Shown: positions 1 through 9,002, numbered from the stretch's first letter. The stretch: DNA of 64,000 bases from Alteribacter keqinensis (GCF_003710255.1 NZ_RHIB01000001.1:1054001-1118000), one strand, 5' to 3'. Notes: generated by a model from the letters alone, not told the origin. Translations and numbers: made by a program.

Positions 1-2
1 TA

Positions 3-482
3 GATGGAGGGAAAGGACCTGAAGACCAGGTAGCCACTCTGAGCCGCTTCATTCCCATAGACCTTACTCCGGATGTCCGTCTTGAGGATCATGACAACGT
101 AGTTGACGCCGCCATTGCTGAAGGATCGATTCAAGAGCTTGACCGGGAAGTCTACTGGAGTGGATATGTGAAAGGTTGGATCCCTAAAGAGAGCGTTGAA
201 GTTGGAACAAGAATTAAGAAAACAGGCCGGACAACGGGTTATACAACTGGTGAAATTCTTGCAGTAGATGCGACACTCGACATCAACTTTGGGAACAACC
301 AGGTCGCGCGTTTCCACGATCAGATCCTCACTTCAAATATATCCGAAGGGGGAGACAGTGGTTCCCTCGTTACAGACAGTGAAAACAGGGCAGTTGGATT
401 ATTATTTGCTGGAAGCCCGCAAGTGACCATTTTAAACCATATTGAAAATGTTAAAAATCTCCTTAATATCGATTTTATGTAA
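3..482 (+). CDS. Trypsin-like serine protease, C-terminal part (5' end outside window)
   Basis: The reading frame is open from the window edge to the TAA at 480-482, so only the last 159 residues are visible. They contain an Asp in NVVDAAIA, a good candidate for the catalytic Asp, and the nucleophile motif GGDSGS followed by a short beta-rich tail (AVGLLFAGS), as in chymotrypsin-fold S1-like proteases. The catalytic His would lie upstream of the window. The spacing and the KTGRTTG segment resemble the NAL1-like/S1-like bacterial protease group rather than HtrA, and no PDZ domain follows. A strong hairpin terminator comes directly after the stop. The first in-frame ATG or GTG inside the window is not the real start because the homologous fold continues upstream. 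The protease assignment is secure; the substrate is unknown. Confidence 0.75.
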   Translation, partial: DGGKGPEDQVATLSRFIPIDLTPDVRLEDHDNVVDAAIAEGSIQELDREVYWSGYVKGWIPKESVEVGTRIKKTGRTTGYTTGEILAVDATLDINFGNNQVARFHDQILTSNISEGGDSGSLVTDSENRAVGLLFAGSPQVTILNHIENVKNLLNIDFM

Positions 483-530
483 AAACAGGGCACTCAAAAG
501 TTTATACACTTTGAGTGCCCTGTTTTGATG
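482..530 (+). terminator. Rho-independent terminator of the protease gene
   Basis: A perfect 17-bp inverted repeat (arms 482-498 and 510-526) has an 11-nt loop and ends in TTTT. It begins within the stop codon of the protease gene. Confidence 0.85.
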
Positions 531-662
531 TATAAAATCTATCCATTCACAGCATTAATGCATGAAAGTAAAAAAGTATTCGTTTTTATAAAAAAATTTA
601 GTATTATATAAGTAGATGTTGATACAGGTAGAAAAACAGCAGTTACCAGGAGGGAAGCAGTC

Positions 663-1886
663 ATGGTTAATAAACAGACAGGAGCAGAAGTTATTCATCA
701 GCACCTTGATATCGGGACACTGCTTAATGCTCTTCCCATTGGTGTGCTTGTGGTGGATCCGGAAGGTGAATTTGTATATATAAACGACCTGGTTTATAAA
801 GCGTGGGGCGCAAACCCGGTTGAACAAAAAAACCACTCTGTGCATGAAGAGTACATCGGATGGTGGAGAGAGACGGGAGAAAGAGTCGGCAGTGAAGACT
901 GGGCAGTTGTACGAGCTCTGCAAAAGGGAGAGTCGTCTTACGGGGAAGTCATTGACATTCAGCGCTTCGATGGTACAAAAGGGGCTATATTAAACTCCGC
1001 AGTTCCCATTTACAACGGCAATCATGATATTATTGGCGCTGTCGTTACGATCTCTGATATTACTAAAATGCGAAACCTGGAAATCGAACTAAATCTTCAT
1101 AAGGATTACCTGGCCCAGCTTGTGGAAGAGAAAACTAAAGAGCTTATTCATAAAAACGAACAGTTACAGGTTGAAATGGCAGAAAAGGAACAAATGCAAA
1201 AGCAGCTCCGTCAGCTTGACCAGCTTCACCTGGTTGGAGAAATGGCAAGCGGGTTTGCCCATGAAATCCGCAATCCACTGACTACCGTTAAAGGGTTTAT
1301 CCAATTGCTGGGAAAAAAGGAAATGTTGGCTCAATATGATGAGATGTTTTCTCTCATGCTTGAGGAAATCAACAGGGCAGACGCCATTATTACAACCTTC
1401 CTGGACTTGGCAAAAGATAAAAAAGTGGATCTTCAGCCTGTTAACTTGAATGAGATTATTGAAGATCTGCTTCCTTCTTTGCGCATGACAGCGCAGGAAA
1501 AACACCATCAGGTTGTTTTAAAACTTAAAAGCGGTCTGCCGGATATCTGTGCAGATGAGAAAGAAATCAAACAATTGATCAAACACATTTTCAGAAATGG
1601 TATTGAAGCCATGGATACTGACCAAACCATTCTTATAGAAACGGATGCAGATTCAGAACGTGTTACGGTTATGATTGAGGATGAAGGAAAGGGCATTAGT
1701 GACGATATTAAAGAAAAGATCGGCACACCTTTCTTCACAACAAAAGATGACAATACGGGTCTTGGAATGTCTATCTGTTACAGTATTGCTGAACGGAACA
1801 GCGGTCTGATTAAACTCGAATCAAAATCGCAAGGAACATGCTGTAAAATATCATTTGAAGCAATCGAAAAACCTCCATCATGCTGA
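663..1886 (+). CDS. Orphan PAS-domain sensor histidine kinase (sporulation-kinase type)
   Basis: 407 residues with a good ribosome binding site (aggagggaag) 7-8 nt before the ATG. Order of parts: a PAS domain (about residues 15-130, LPIGVLVVDPEGEFVYIND), a coiled-coil linker (about 135-190), a HisKA domain with the phospho-acceptor His200 in FAHEIRNPLTTVKG, and an HATPase domain with N box (FRNGIEAMD), G1 (DEGKGIS), F (FFTTK) and G2 (GLGMSI). No transmembrane segment is seen, so it is probably cytoplasmic. The AHEIRNPLTT-KGF-QLL signature is typical of Bacillus KinA-KinE kinases that feed the Spo0F/Spo0A phosphorelay. No response regulator lies next to it, which also fits an orphan phosphorelay kinase. 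The sporulation role is inferred from family resemblance. Confidence 0.85.
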   Translation: MVNKQTGAEVIHQHLDIGTLLNALPIGVLVVDPEGEFVYINDLVYKAWGANPVEQKNHSVHEEYIGWWRETGERVGSEDWAVVRALQKGESSYGEVIDIQRFDGTKGAILNSAVPIYNGNHDIIGAVVTISDITKMRNLEIELNLHKDYLAQLVEEKTKELIHKNEQLQVEMAEKEQMQKQLRQLDQLHLVGEMASGFAHEIRNPLTTVKGFIQLLGKKEMLAQYDEMFSLMLEEINRADAIITTFLDLAKDKKVDLQPVNLNEIIEDLLPSLRMTAQEKHHQVVLKLKSGLPDICADEKEIKQLIKHIFRNGIEAMDTDQTILIETDADSERVTVMIEDEGKGISDDIKEKIGTPFFTTKDDNTGLGMSICYSIAERNSGLIKLESKSQGTCCKISFEAIEKPPSC

Positions 1887-1898
1887 TGGAGGTTTTTC
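1867..1898 (+). terminator. Terminator overlapping the stop codon of the histidine kinase gene
   Basis: 14-bp inverted repeat (aaaaacctccatca / tgatggaggttttt) around a 3-nt loop. The stop codon is part of the right arm, followed by a T run. Confidence 0.85.
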
Positions 1899-2025
1899 CA
1901 TATAAGTGTCTGTGTTGAAGGACTGGTTTTGTTTTATCAGGATTCCTGATATTATAGGAAACGAATGGTTTTTTCATGTATCTTTACACAGAATACAAAT
2001 TAGTGAAGTAAAGGGGAAAAGTATT

Positions 2026-2850
2026 TTGAAACTTACACCTGAACAACGTATTCAGCTGCATGACTTTAATAATCTCACAAAGTCCATGAGCTTTAATATG
2101 TATGATATCTGTTACACAAAAACAAAAGAAGAGCGGCAGGCTTATATAAAATATATCGATGAGCAGTACAATGCTGACCGGCTGACTAAAATCCTTACCG
2201 ATGTTTCTGACATCATTGGCGCACACGTTCTGAATATCGCAAAACAGGACTACGAACCACAGGGTGCCAGTGTGACTATTCTTGTGGCAGAAGGTCCGGT
2301 TGAACAAGCCCCTAAAGTAGCATTCCAGGAGTCACCGGGTCCATTGCCGGAATCAGCGGTTTTCCATCTGGATAAAAGCCACATTACGGTACATACCTAT
2401 CCGGAATATCATCCTGACGAAGGAATCAGTACGTTCCGTGCGGATATTGACGTATCTACCTGTGGTGAGATTTCTCCTTTAAAAGCCTTGAATTATATGA
2501 TTCACTCCTTTGACACGGACATTATGACTATGGATTACCGGGTTCGTGGTTTCACCAGGGATATTACCGGGCACAAGCTTTTTATTGATCACGATATCAG
2601 CTCTATTCAAAATTACATCCCTGATGAAGTGAAAAAGTCCTATGATATGATAGATGTGAATATTTATCAGGAAAATATCTTCCACACGAAATGTAAGTTA
2701 AAGAAGTTTGACTTGAACAATTACCTTTTTGGATACAGAAAAGACAGACTTACGGATGACGAGCAAAAGGAAATTACCGAAAAGCTGCAGCACGAAATGG
2801 ATGAGATTTATTACGGCCGAAACATCAAACGTGGAACGATTGACGAATAG
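2026..2850 (+). CDS. speD: S-adenosylmethionine decarboxylase proenzyme (SpeD, E. coli type)
   Basis: Decarboxylates SAM to give the aminopropyl donor for spermidine synthesis. It is a pyruvoyl enzyme made by self-cleavage. The cleavage site [13 protein letters not shown] is present with Lys117/Ser118, and long blocks match the E. coli-type enzyme ([27 protein letters not shown]-like, [37 protein letters not shown] near the C terminus). The frame is open from 1906, but the family begins near [15 protein letters not shown], and a ribosome binding site (aaagggg) lies about 10 nt before the TTG at 2026. I therefore take TTG 2026 as the start, giving 274 residues against roughly 264 in E. coli. 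A monocistronic unit with its own terminator. This long form differs from the short SpeH-type enzyme of B. subtilis. Confidence 0.93.
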   Translation: MKLTPEQRIQLHDFNNLTKSMSFNMYDICYTKTKEERQAYIKYIDEQYNADRLTKILTDVSDIIGAHVLNIAKQDYEPQGASVTILVAEGPVEQAPKVAFQESPGPLPESAVFHLDKSHITVHTYPEYHPDEGISTFRADIDVSTCGEISPLKALNYMIHSFDTDIMTMDYRVRGFTRDITGHKLFIDHDISSIQNYIPDEVKKSYDMIDVNIYQENIFHTKCKLKKFDLNNYLFGYRKDRLTDDEQKEITEKLQHEMDEIYYGRNIKRGTIDE

Positions 2851-2880
2851 TTTTGCCACCAGCCCATATTATGATTGCCA

Positions 2881-2928
2881 AAGAAGATGCTCTAATGGTG
2901 AAACCACCATTTAAGCATCTTCTTTTTT
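2881..2928 (+). terminator. Terminator after speD
   Basis: Long inverted repeat aagaagatgct...aaatggtgg-type arms (left 2881-2900, right 2904-2923) followed by TTTTTT. Confidence 0.8.
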
Positions 2929-3442
2929 GATCAGCTGTGTTAAAGGTCATTGTGGTCTTATAGAAAACATTGATTGATGCGTATGCGCGTCACTCCTAGT
3001 CGAGAAATGAGCGTTTACATCACAAATCAGGTGAAAAGCTGCGATGCATAACTGGCAGAGGAAGAAGCAGAGGTACTTCATAACAAGGAGACTAAAACCC
3101 TTGCCCCCGTGGAAAGAGAGTGCACTGAGAGTAAATTTAAACCTGAATTTTTACAGAGCCTTTTGATCCTATTAGCAGGAGTGGGAAAAGGTGTTCCTGG
3201 AGCTTTCAAAAAGTCGCGAGAAGGCTGCTGAAATGGCGAGTGATGAGTGAATAGCAAAACTCCTTCTTTTAAAATGGTTTATTTACAATTCTAATATATG
3301 GGTATTAATACCCAGGACCTTTGTGTATTAAGTATTCAAAAAGTTGATAATTTTCAAAATAAAAGATGAATTTAATAGCATAGTGTCGTATATTATTAGA
3401 GTACAGACTTATATTACTTTTTTTAGGGGGAGGAAGAATCAC
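2929..3442. other. Intergenic region without an intact gene; contains a decayed repeat
   Basis: No convincing open frame. Bases 2975-3125 are a degenerate copy of the intergenic repeat seen better preserved at 19796-19988: both have a cactcct block, ggcagaggaagaagcag, and a cgtggaaagagagtgca-like end. The stretch 3155-3232 can be read as a short hydrophobic peptide ending in TGA, but I recognise no family. Confidence 0.5.
2975..3125 (+). repeat. Degenerate copy of the Bacillaceae intergenic repeat with nested module
   Basis: Shares with the copy at 19796-19988 the order gcg-cactcct, then actggcagaggaagaagcag, then an aaggaga block, then gtggaaagagagtgca. Many substitutions separate the two copies. 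Confidence 0.5.
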
Positions 3443-4804
3443 ATGAGTCAAAGAGATTTGGGGCAAAACGGTCGTGAGCAATGGGCTACAAAAATAGGGT
3501 TCATGCTTGCGGCAATGGGGTCGGCAGTAGGTCTGGGGAACATCTGGCGTTTCTCCTATGTTGCAGGAGAAAACGGAGGTGCTGCGTTTCTCTTAATCTA
3601 TGTAGCCATGATCCTTTTAATCGGGATTCCAATCATGCTCGCCGAGTTCTCGATCGGCCGGCGTGCACAGAGTGATGCTGTAGGGTCTTTTGAAACACTG
3701 GCACCAAAAAAACCATGGGTGGTTGCAGGTTTTCTCGGGGTAGCATCCGCTTTTATTATCCTGTCTTTCTATGGTGTAATTGCAGGTTGGACAATGAAGT
3801 ACTTTACAGGATATCTCACAGGCGGGTTATGGTCTGAGCCTGGAGAAGGGTATGTTGACTACTTCGTTAACTTTATTACCAGCCCGCTTCAGCCGTTAAT
3901 CTGGCAATTTATCTTTATGGCGCTTACAGTAGGAATCGTGTTTGTGGGGGTTAAGAAAGGGATCGAAAAAGCGAATGTCATTCTAATGCCGACACTTGCG
4001 ATCCTGCTGATTATCCTTGCAGGGTACAGTTTGACACTTGGGGGAGCAAGCGAAGGCCTTGCATTCCTGTTCTCTCCGGATTGGAGTGTACTCTCTGAAC
4101 CTGGTATTTACCTTGCTGCTCTTGGTCAGGCGTTTTTCTCCCTTAGCTTAGGGATGGGTGCTTTAATTACGTACGGAAGTTATCTTTCCAAAAAAGAACA
4201 GCTTCCGGGTGCGACTGCCGGAATTGCAACAATGGATACGCTATTTGCCGTAATTGCAGGTATTATGATCTTCCCGGCTGTGTTTGCCTTTGGGGGAGAG
4301 CCCAGCGACGGCGTCGGTCTTGTATTCTTTACACTTCCAAACATTTTTGAAAGTATGCCTGGTGGTGTAATTGTTGGTTTAGCCTTCTTCTTCCTGTTAG
4401 CGGCGGCAGCATTATCATCCGCGATCTCGCTGTTGGAAGTAGCAGTTGCCTATTTTATCCGTAAATTTGGATGGACACGTAAAAAGACAGCTCTGATCAT
4501 CGGGGGATTAATCTTCCTGTTGGGAGTTCCTTCTTCATTAGGGCAGGGGCTTTTGTCAGACGTATCGGTTATCGGTGGACGCGATATTCTTGACAGCCTG
4601 GACTTCCTGGCATCTAACATCTTCCTTCCACTGGGCGGTCTTATCATTGCCCTCTTTGCAGGATGGGGATGGAAGAAAGCAGAATCTCTCGAAGCTTCCG
4701 ATTTTGGTACCTCAACATTAGGAGCTGCCTGGCTGTTCCTTCTGCGATATGTGGCACCAGTCGCGATTTTGCTCGTATTCCTTGCATCAATTGGTATTCT
4801 GTAA
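3443..4804 (+). CDS. Sodium-dependent transporter, NSS (SNF) family
   Basis: About 453 residues and roughly 12 hydrophobic segments. The N terminus carries the family signature in TM1 (GSAVGLGNIWRFSY followed by GENGGAAF), which forms the sodium and substrate site in LeuT-like transporters. It probably imports an amino acid or related solute with Na+ and acts in the cytoplasmic membrane. The frame is open from 3344, but a strong ribosome binding site (agggggagg) precedes the ATG at 3443 and the family begins just before this signature, so 3443 is taken as the start. It stands alone, with a terminator directly after it. The substrate cannot be read from the sequence; sodium coupling suits a salt-tolerant host. 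Confidence 0.9.
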   Translation: MSQRDLGQNGREQWATKIGFMLAAMGSAVGLGNIWRFSYVAGENGGAAFLLIYVAMILLIGIPIMLAEFSIGRRAQSDAVGSFETLAPKKPWVVAGFLGVASAFIILSFYGVIAGWTMKYFTGYLTGGLWSEPGEGYVDYFVNFITSPLQPLIWQFIFMALTVGIVFVGVKKGIEKANVILMPTLAILLIILAGYSLTLGGASEGLAFLFSPDWSVLSEPGIYLAALGQAFFSLSLGMGALITYGSYLSKKEQLPGATAGIATMDTLFAVIAGIMIFPAVFAFGGEPSDGVGLVFFTLPNIFESMPGGVIVGLAFFFLLAAAALSSAISLLEVAVAYFIRKFGWTRKKTALIIGGLIFLLGVPSSLGQGLLSDVSVIGGRDILDSLDFLASNIFLPLGGLIIALFAGWGWKKAESLEASDFGTSTLGAAWLFLLRYVAPVAILLVFLASIGIL

Positions 4805-4815
4805 ATTGCACTTCA

Positions 4816-4855
4816 AAAGCTTGCCGGGACAATATTGTCCCGGCAAGCTTTATTT
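4816..4855 (+). terminator. Terminator after the NSS transporter gene
   Basis: Perfect 18-bp palindromic stem (aaagcttgccgggacaat and its complement), 4816-4851, followed by a T-rich tail. Confidence 0.85.
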
Positions 4856-5005
4856 ATTGCTCAGCTGCACTAAGTGTTATTGTTGAAGAAATCTTGGCTG
4901 GAACTCAATGGTCGGCAAGGAATATCCAAGTTTAACAAAACCAATTGCTTATATGGTTTATTCCATGTAAAGTTAACAGGAATAGTTTGAAAAGGATGAC
5001 CAGAC

Positions 5006-5941
5006 ATGAGCCAGCCGGAATATATTTATACATTTAGCTTTACAGCAGAAGAACATCCATTATGCCAGCTTGAAATGCGGGCGTTTTTTGGTTGCGATAC
5101 TACTTTACATAATTTAAAAAGTAACAAAGAGATCGACCCCAGCCGAAGTCCGTTTATGAATGAACGGATTGAGGTAATGTTTCAGGAAGGGACTATAGAC
5201 GATCTGATTAACAGTGTCAGTTCAATCCCACGCAGTGATGAAACATTTAAACTTACCTTTGTTCAAAACTCAGATGAAAAAAAAGTGCCATTTAAACAAG
5301 CAAAAAACATTGAGCGTATGGTTGGCATGGAGTTTGCTGACAATGCCGATCTCGTTAATCCGGATCGTAACTATGGGATTATCTTTTCAGACGGGGAGTG
5401 GTGTTTCGGACCTATGGTAAAAAGTGAATCCGTCTGGACCCGTCACGAGGACAAGCCCCACCAATATTCTACAGCTTTGAGTACAAGGGTAGCCAGAAGT
5501 ATCGTAAATATCGCGGTGCCTCAAATTGAAAACGTCACTGTTATCGATCCATGTTGTGGAATTGGAACCGTTTTACTTGAAGCGAAATCGATGGGCATCA
5601 CGATCGGTGGAAGTGATATTAACCCGAAAGTGATGTACGGATCACGAAAAAACCTCGCCCATTTCGGGTATGAGAGTAATGTTGAGTTAAAAGATATCAG
5701 AGAAATAAGTAAACATTATGATGTAGCGATTATTGATATGCCTTATAACCTTTGTTCCGTTCTTGAACCTGAGGATCGATTTGAAATGCTTGTAAGTGCC
5801 AGAAATTTTGCATCAAAAGTCGTTGTAGTGACAATCGAGCCCATTGATGATGCGGTCATTCAAGCAGGATTTGAGATTGCTGACCGGTGTGTGTTCAAAA
5901 AGAATGGCAGATTTAAACGAGAAGTACTCGTATGTAAGTAA
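5006..5941 (+). CDS. TRM11-like SAM-dependent methyltransferase (probable RNA methylase)
   Basis: 311 residues; ribosome binding site (aaaggatg) before the ATG. The C-terminal half is a Rossmann methyltransferase: motif I DPCCGIGTVLLEA (about residue 184), then GSDINPKVMYGSRKNL, and a catalytic-type motif DMPYNLCS in place of the classical (D/N)PPY. The upstream part contains the segment NPDRNYGI and DKPHQYSTALSTRVAR, typical of UPF0020/TRM11-type enzymes that methylate N2 of guanine in RNA. A classical THUMP domain is not obvious in the N-terminal 100 residues. The methyltransferase fold is clear; the RNA substrate is inferred from the family. The downstream SUFU gene starts 70 nt later and could be co-transcribed. 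Confidence 0.75.
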   Translation: MSQPEYIYTFSFTAEEHPLCQLEMRAFFGCDTTLHNLKSNKEIDPSRSPFMNERIEVMFQEGTIDDLINSVSSIPRSDETFKLTFVQNSDEKKVPFKQAKNIERMVGMEFADNADLVNPDRNYGIIFSDGEWCFGPMVKSESVWTRHEDKPHQYSTALSTRVARSIVNIAVPQIENVTVIDPCCGIGTVLLEAKSMGITIGGSDINPKVMYGSRKNLAHFGYESNVELKDIREISKHYDVAIIDMPYNLCSVLEPEDRFEMLVSARNFASKVVVVTIEPIDDAVIQAGFEIADRCVFKKNGRFKREVLVCK

Positions 5942-6010
5942 AGGGAGTCACAAAGCGAATGGGATAAAGCGAATATATAGTTATCAAAGATTTGAAAGGG
6001 GGAGAGTGTA

Positions 6011-6604
6011 ATGAGTAAATTCATTGACTTCCTGGAGGAACAGATCGGTGAAATTGAACGTGGCTGGATAAAAGATCCTTCCGGTAAACAGCTTCCTTTT
6101 CAGATAGTCAAGTTCAGCGAAGGACCGTTGGAAGAAACCAGCGCCTATTGTTCACTTGGCCTGAGCAACGAGCTCCTTGGAGAGGCCTTGGAAGGCGAGC
6201 ACGTTCGTCAGGAGCTCGTTTTTGCATCGTATAATCAGTTTGAAGAAGAAGCAATTCCTTTTATCCTTCAAAATGTCGTGCAGATGGCTATCAGAAGTAA
6301 TACCCCTTTTAGAAGAGGGGACGTTATCGGACCATATGGGCCGATGTTTGGAGACTCACTCATGGAGGCTTTCTACGTTACCACTCCTGTCTATTTTCCT
6401 TCTCAGTTTCGAGCCTATGAGATCAATGAAGAAGTGATTATCGAGTTGAAATGGCTTATTCCAATTACAGCGAAGGAAGCGGATTTCATTCAACAATCCG
6501 GATGGGGAAAGTTTGAAGATCTTTTGGAAGAACATGAGCCTGATTTGATCGATGCAGGCAGGCCTTGTCTGATTGAACTTTACTTTGAATCTGAGCATTC
6601 GTAA
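6011..6604 (+). CDS. Suppressor-of-fused (SUFU) domain protein
   Basis: 197 residues, soluble, acidic. The strong ribosome binding site gaaagggggagag precedes the ATG. The pattern QIVKFSEGP...YCSLGLSN near residues 38-58, QELVFAS, and GDVIGPYGPMF...FYVTTPVYFP in the second half match bacterial SUFU-family proteins. In bacteria this domain often appears as an immunity or protein-interaction module in polymorphic toxin systems, but solitary copies are common. No toxin gene is visible nearby, so its role here is open. Confidence 0.65.
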   Translation: MSKFIDFLEEQIGEIERGWIKDPSGKQLPFQIVKFSEGPLEETSAYCSLGLSNELLGEALEGEHVRQELVFASYNQFEEEAIPFILQNVVQMAIRSNTPFRRGDVIGPYGPMFGDSLMEAFYVTTPVYFPSQFRAYEINEEVIIELKWLIPITAKEADFIQQSGWGKFEDLLEEHEPDLIDAGRPCLIELYFESEHS

Positions 6605-6675
6605 TACCTACATTTAAAGTTCATTTATCTTAGGCATCTTAAATGTATTTTTAAAAAGTAAAAGGGGTCAGCCAA

Positions 6676-7161
6676 ATGAGAATCGTTATTTTGGGAGATA
6701 CTCATATACCAAAAAGGGGGAAAGAGCTCCCGGAGAGACTGATCAAAGAATTGTCAGGTGCTGATCACATTATTCACACCGGCGATTGGATTACGATGGA
6801 GGTTTACGATAAATTAAAATGTTTTGCTCCTGTTGACGGGGTTTACGGAAATGCAGATGGCGAATCCGTTCGAGAGCGTTTTCGAGACAGGGAAATCCTT
6901 ATCTTTAATAACTTGAAAATCGGTCTGGTTCATGGTCATGGAGAAAAGAAAACAACGGAGAAAAGAGCCATAGAAGCCTTTGATGAAAACCTTGACTGTG
7001 TCCTTTTCGGCCACTCGCATATTCCTTATCTGAGATATCATTATAAAACGCTTCTTTTTAACCCGGGTTCTGTGACAGACAAGCGAAAGCTTCCATTCTA
7101 TTCATTTGGAGTTATGACAATCGATAAGGATATCTCTGTTTCACATGTGTTTTTTACCTAG
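6676..7161 (+). CDS. YfcE/MJ0936-family metallophosphoesterase
   Basis: 161 residues, ribosome binding site aaaagggg before the ATG. All calcineurin-type metal motifs are present: GDTHIP near the N terminus (D-x-H), HTGDW (G-D), YGNAD (variant of GNH-D), LVHGHG, and FGHSHIP. These small enzymes hydrolyse phosphodiesters with a two-metal centre in the cytoplasm. The length fits the family (about 160-185). The His of GNHD is replaced by Ala, as in other members of the YfcE branch. The substrate is unknown. Confidence 0.85.
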   Translation: MRIVILGDTHIPKRGKELPERLIKELSGADHIIHTGDWITMEVYDKLKCFAPVDGVYGNADGESVRERFRDREILIFNNLKIGLVHGHGEKKTTEKRAIEAFDENLDCVLFGHSHIPYLRYHYKTLLFNPGSVTDKRKLPFYSFGVMTIDKDISVSHVFFT

Positions 7162-7168
7162 TTCATCT

Positions 7169-7441
7169 TCACCGGCCATTTTTCAGGTGTTTAAGGAAGA
7201 GTGTAAGGAGTTCCGGGTATTTTTCAATAAACAACGGATCGTACCCTGAAGAGATATACTGTTGTGAAGATTTTTTGATGTCAATAGCCGTTGGCTTACT
7301 TGCTTTAAGGGGACTATGAAGGAAGTCAGTAGTTGTGGTGTATACTCCATCACCAAACGGGAGAATCATCCCTGTCAGGATCGCGTTCTTTTCTGGTTGT
7401 GTAAATGCATTATGATAGACTAAAACTGGTTTTGTATCCAT
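7169..7441 (-). CDS. Hypothetical protein, probably the 3' part of a frameshifted gene
   Basis: 90 residues, no recognised family. The start ATG at 7441 lies inside the end of the upstream frame (22-nt overlap), has no ribosome binding site, and is immediately preceded in frame by TAA. Its first residues (DTKPVLVYHN) read as a natural continuation of the upstream product if one base is added in the A4 run of the overlap. I think this is the C-terminal part of one protein of about 230 residues. Translational coupling of two real genes is the alternative. Confidence 0.45.
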   Translation of the reverse strand: MDTKPVLVYHNAFTQPEKNAILTGMILPFGDGVYTTTTDFLHSPLKASKPTAIDIKKSSQQYISSGYDPLFIEKYPELLTLFLKHLKNGR

Positions 7442-7866
7442 TTAAAAAATTTCATCAACATCATAAATCCGTTTTGTCTTGGAGTGTTGCACTCCGGAAT
7501 GAAAAAACCGGGGAAGGTATACTGCCATTCATTTAGGATGAAAAGGGTATAAGGAGTGAGATGATGTTGCAGCCGGGGTATTCTCTGATCGAGAAAGGTT
7601 TGGTAGATCGTTTTTCTTTTTCTTGCAGCAGGTACACAGTAAAACATCCATTTAGCCAATTGTGGAAAGGCTTCATCCGGCATCCCGGAAAAGATTGGAA
7701 TCTTACCTTTTAACCGATCCCAATATCTCAGGATAAATGGCTCGTAATTAGTCTGAGCGTATTCATGAAACAAATCCATTACATAAAACAATTCTTCCTG
7801 TTCGTCTTGATCGAGTACTTTACTTCCGTTCCATGGGGCATTTGTATGAACATGGTCATTCCTCAC
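7420..7866 (-). CDS. Hypothetical protein, probably the 5' part of a frameshifted gene
   Basis: 148 residues. A ribosome binding site (gaaagtgagg) lies just before the ATG at 7866, and the gene is divergent from the PRPP-synthetase paralogue. The sequence is rich in aromatic residues (YWDRLKGKIPIFSG, WMFYCVP, LNEWQYTFPGFFIPE) and has no signal peptide or transmembrane segment. I do not recognise a family. It ends early at WIQNQF; see the overlapping frame at 7169-7441. Confidence 0.5.
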   Translation of the reverse strand: MRNDHVHTNAPWNGSKVLDQDEQEELFYVMDLFHEYAQTNYEPFILRYWDRLKGKIPIFSGMPDEAFPQLAKWMFYCVPAARKRKTIYQTFLDQRIPRLQHHLTPYTLFILNEWQYTFPGFFIPECNTPRQNGFMMLMKFFKWIQNQF

Positions 7867-7997
7867 TTTCGGGGTTTAGGATAAAGGGGAGAAGAGTGAC
7901 AAGAGGGGAACCTACGTTCTTGAATTTACATGAAAATGGTTCTGTTTTCCACTAGGTATACCGCAAATATCCAGAAAAAATATGAAGAGGTGCTGAA

Positions 7998-8948
7998 ATG
8001 CCAATTTATCAAAATGAAGCAAACATGCGTGTATTCAGTTTAAATTCGAATTCGTCAATTGTTAATGAGATTGTTAAGGAATTGGGAATTGAAAAAGGAC
8101 GGAGTACAATTACCCGATTTAGTGATGGGGAAATTCAGGTCAATATTGAAGAAAGCATCAGAGGTTGTGACGTTTACCTTGTTCAATCAACAGCTCAACC
8201 GGGCAATGAGTATCTGATGGAACTACTTATCATGATCGATGCCATGAAACGTGCTTCGGCACAAACAATTAATTGTGTTATTCCTTACTTTGGATATTCC
8301 AGGCAGGATCGTAAAGCGAGATCGAGGGAACCAATTACGGCAAAATTAATTGCAAACCTTCTTGAAAAAGCAGGTGCAGACCGTGTTATCACAGTAGATT
8401 TACATGCACCGCAAGTACAGGGGTTCTTTAACATTCCTGTGGATCAGCTTCTTGCTTTTCCTATTCTCTCTAAATATTTTCTGGAAAAGAACCTTACAAA
8501 CACTGTTGTTGTCGCACCTGAGAACGGAGGCGTTATACGGGCCCGTCAGCTTGGTGATGCACTTGATTCTCCTATTGCATTAATTGACCGGAACCGAAGC
8601 CTGTCAGGAGGTGGAAAAATGGATATTATGGGGGAGGTTGAAGGAAAAACAGCAATCATTATCGATGACATGATTGATACCGCCAGAACGGTGACCGCAG
8701 CTTCAAGGGAGCTGCTGGATCGCGGTGCCAATGAAGTGTATGCCTGCTGTACGCACCCTGTTTTATCTGAACCGGCAGTAGACAGAATTCTGGAGTCAGA
8801 CATTGTTGAAGTGGTGACAACCGACTCTATTTATCTGCCTGAAGAGAGAAGGTCTTACCGGATTAAGGTTCTCTCTCTTGCACCGATGCTGGCAGAGGCG
8901 ATACTTAAAGTACAGAACAATGAATCGGTAAGTACGCTCTTTGAATAA
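7998..8948 (+). CDS. Diverged ribose-phosphate pyrophosphokinase (PRPP synthetase) paralogue
   Basis: 316 residues, full length for class I PRPP synthetase, with both phosphoribosyltransferase-like halves ([56 protein letters not shown]). Three functional places differ from the usual enzyme. The catalytic loop normally reading DKRR is DRNR (residues 197-200), so its Lys is Arg. The ribose-5-phosphate loop DTAGT/DTGGT reads DTART with Arg230 in place of Gly. The conserved Asp of the PDxGG motif is Glu175 (PENGG). The gene is alone, not next to glmU or spoVG where the main prs of Bacilli sits. It probably has reduced or altered activity, or a regulatory role; all of this is inferred from residues. 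Confidence 0.8.
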   Translation: MPIYQNEANMRVFSLNSNSSIVNEIVKELGIEKGRSTITRFSDGEIQVNIEESIRGCDVYLVQSTAQPGNEYLMELLIMIDAMKRASAQTINCVIPYFGYSRQDRKARSREPITAKLIANLLEKAGADRVITVDLHAPQVQGFFNIPVDQLLAFPILSKYFLEKNLTNTVVVAPENGGVIRARQLGDALDSPIALIDRNRSLSGGGKMDIMGEVEGKTAIIIDDMIDTARTVTAASRELLDRGANEVYACCTHPVLSEPAVDRILESDIVEVVTTDSIYLPEERRSYRIKVLSLAPMLAEAILKVQNNESVSTLFE

Positions 8949-9002
8949 AGTTGTTTTCGGATTGAATTTTTTTAAAAATGGTACTGTTAGACTAATGTGT
9001 TG

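Noticed and set aside
7415-7460. Programmed -1 frameshift at the T6/A3 run joining the two hypothetical frames
   Set aside because: In the -1 frame the slip at TTTTTT leads straight into TAA just before the downstream ATG, so the slippery run cannot produce a fusion. A base loss in the later A4 run explains the data better.
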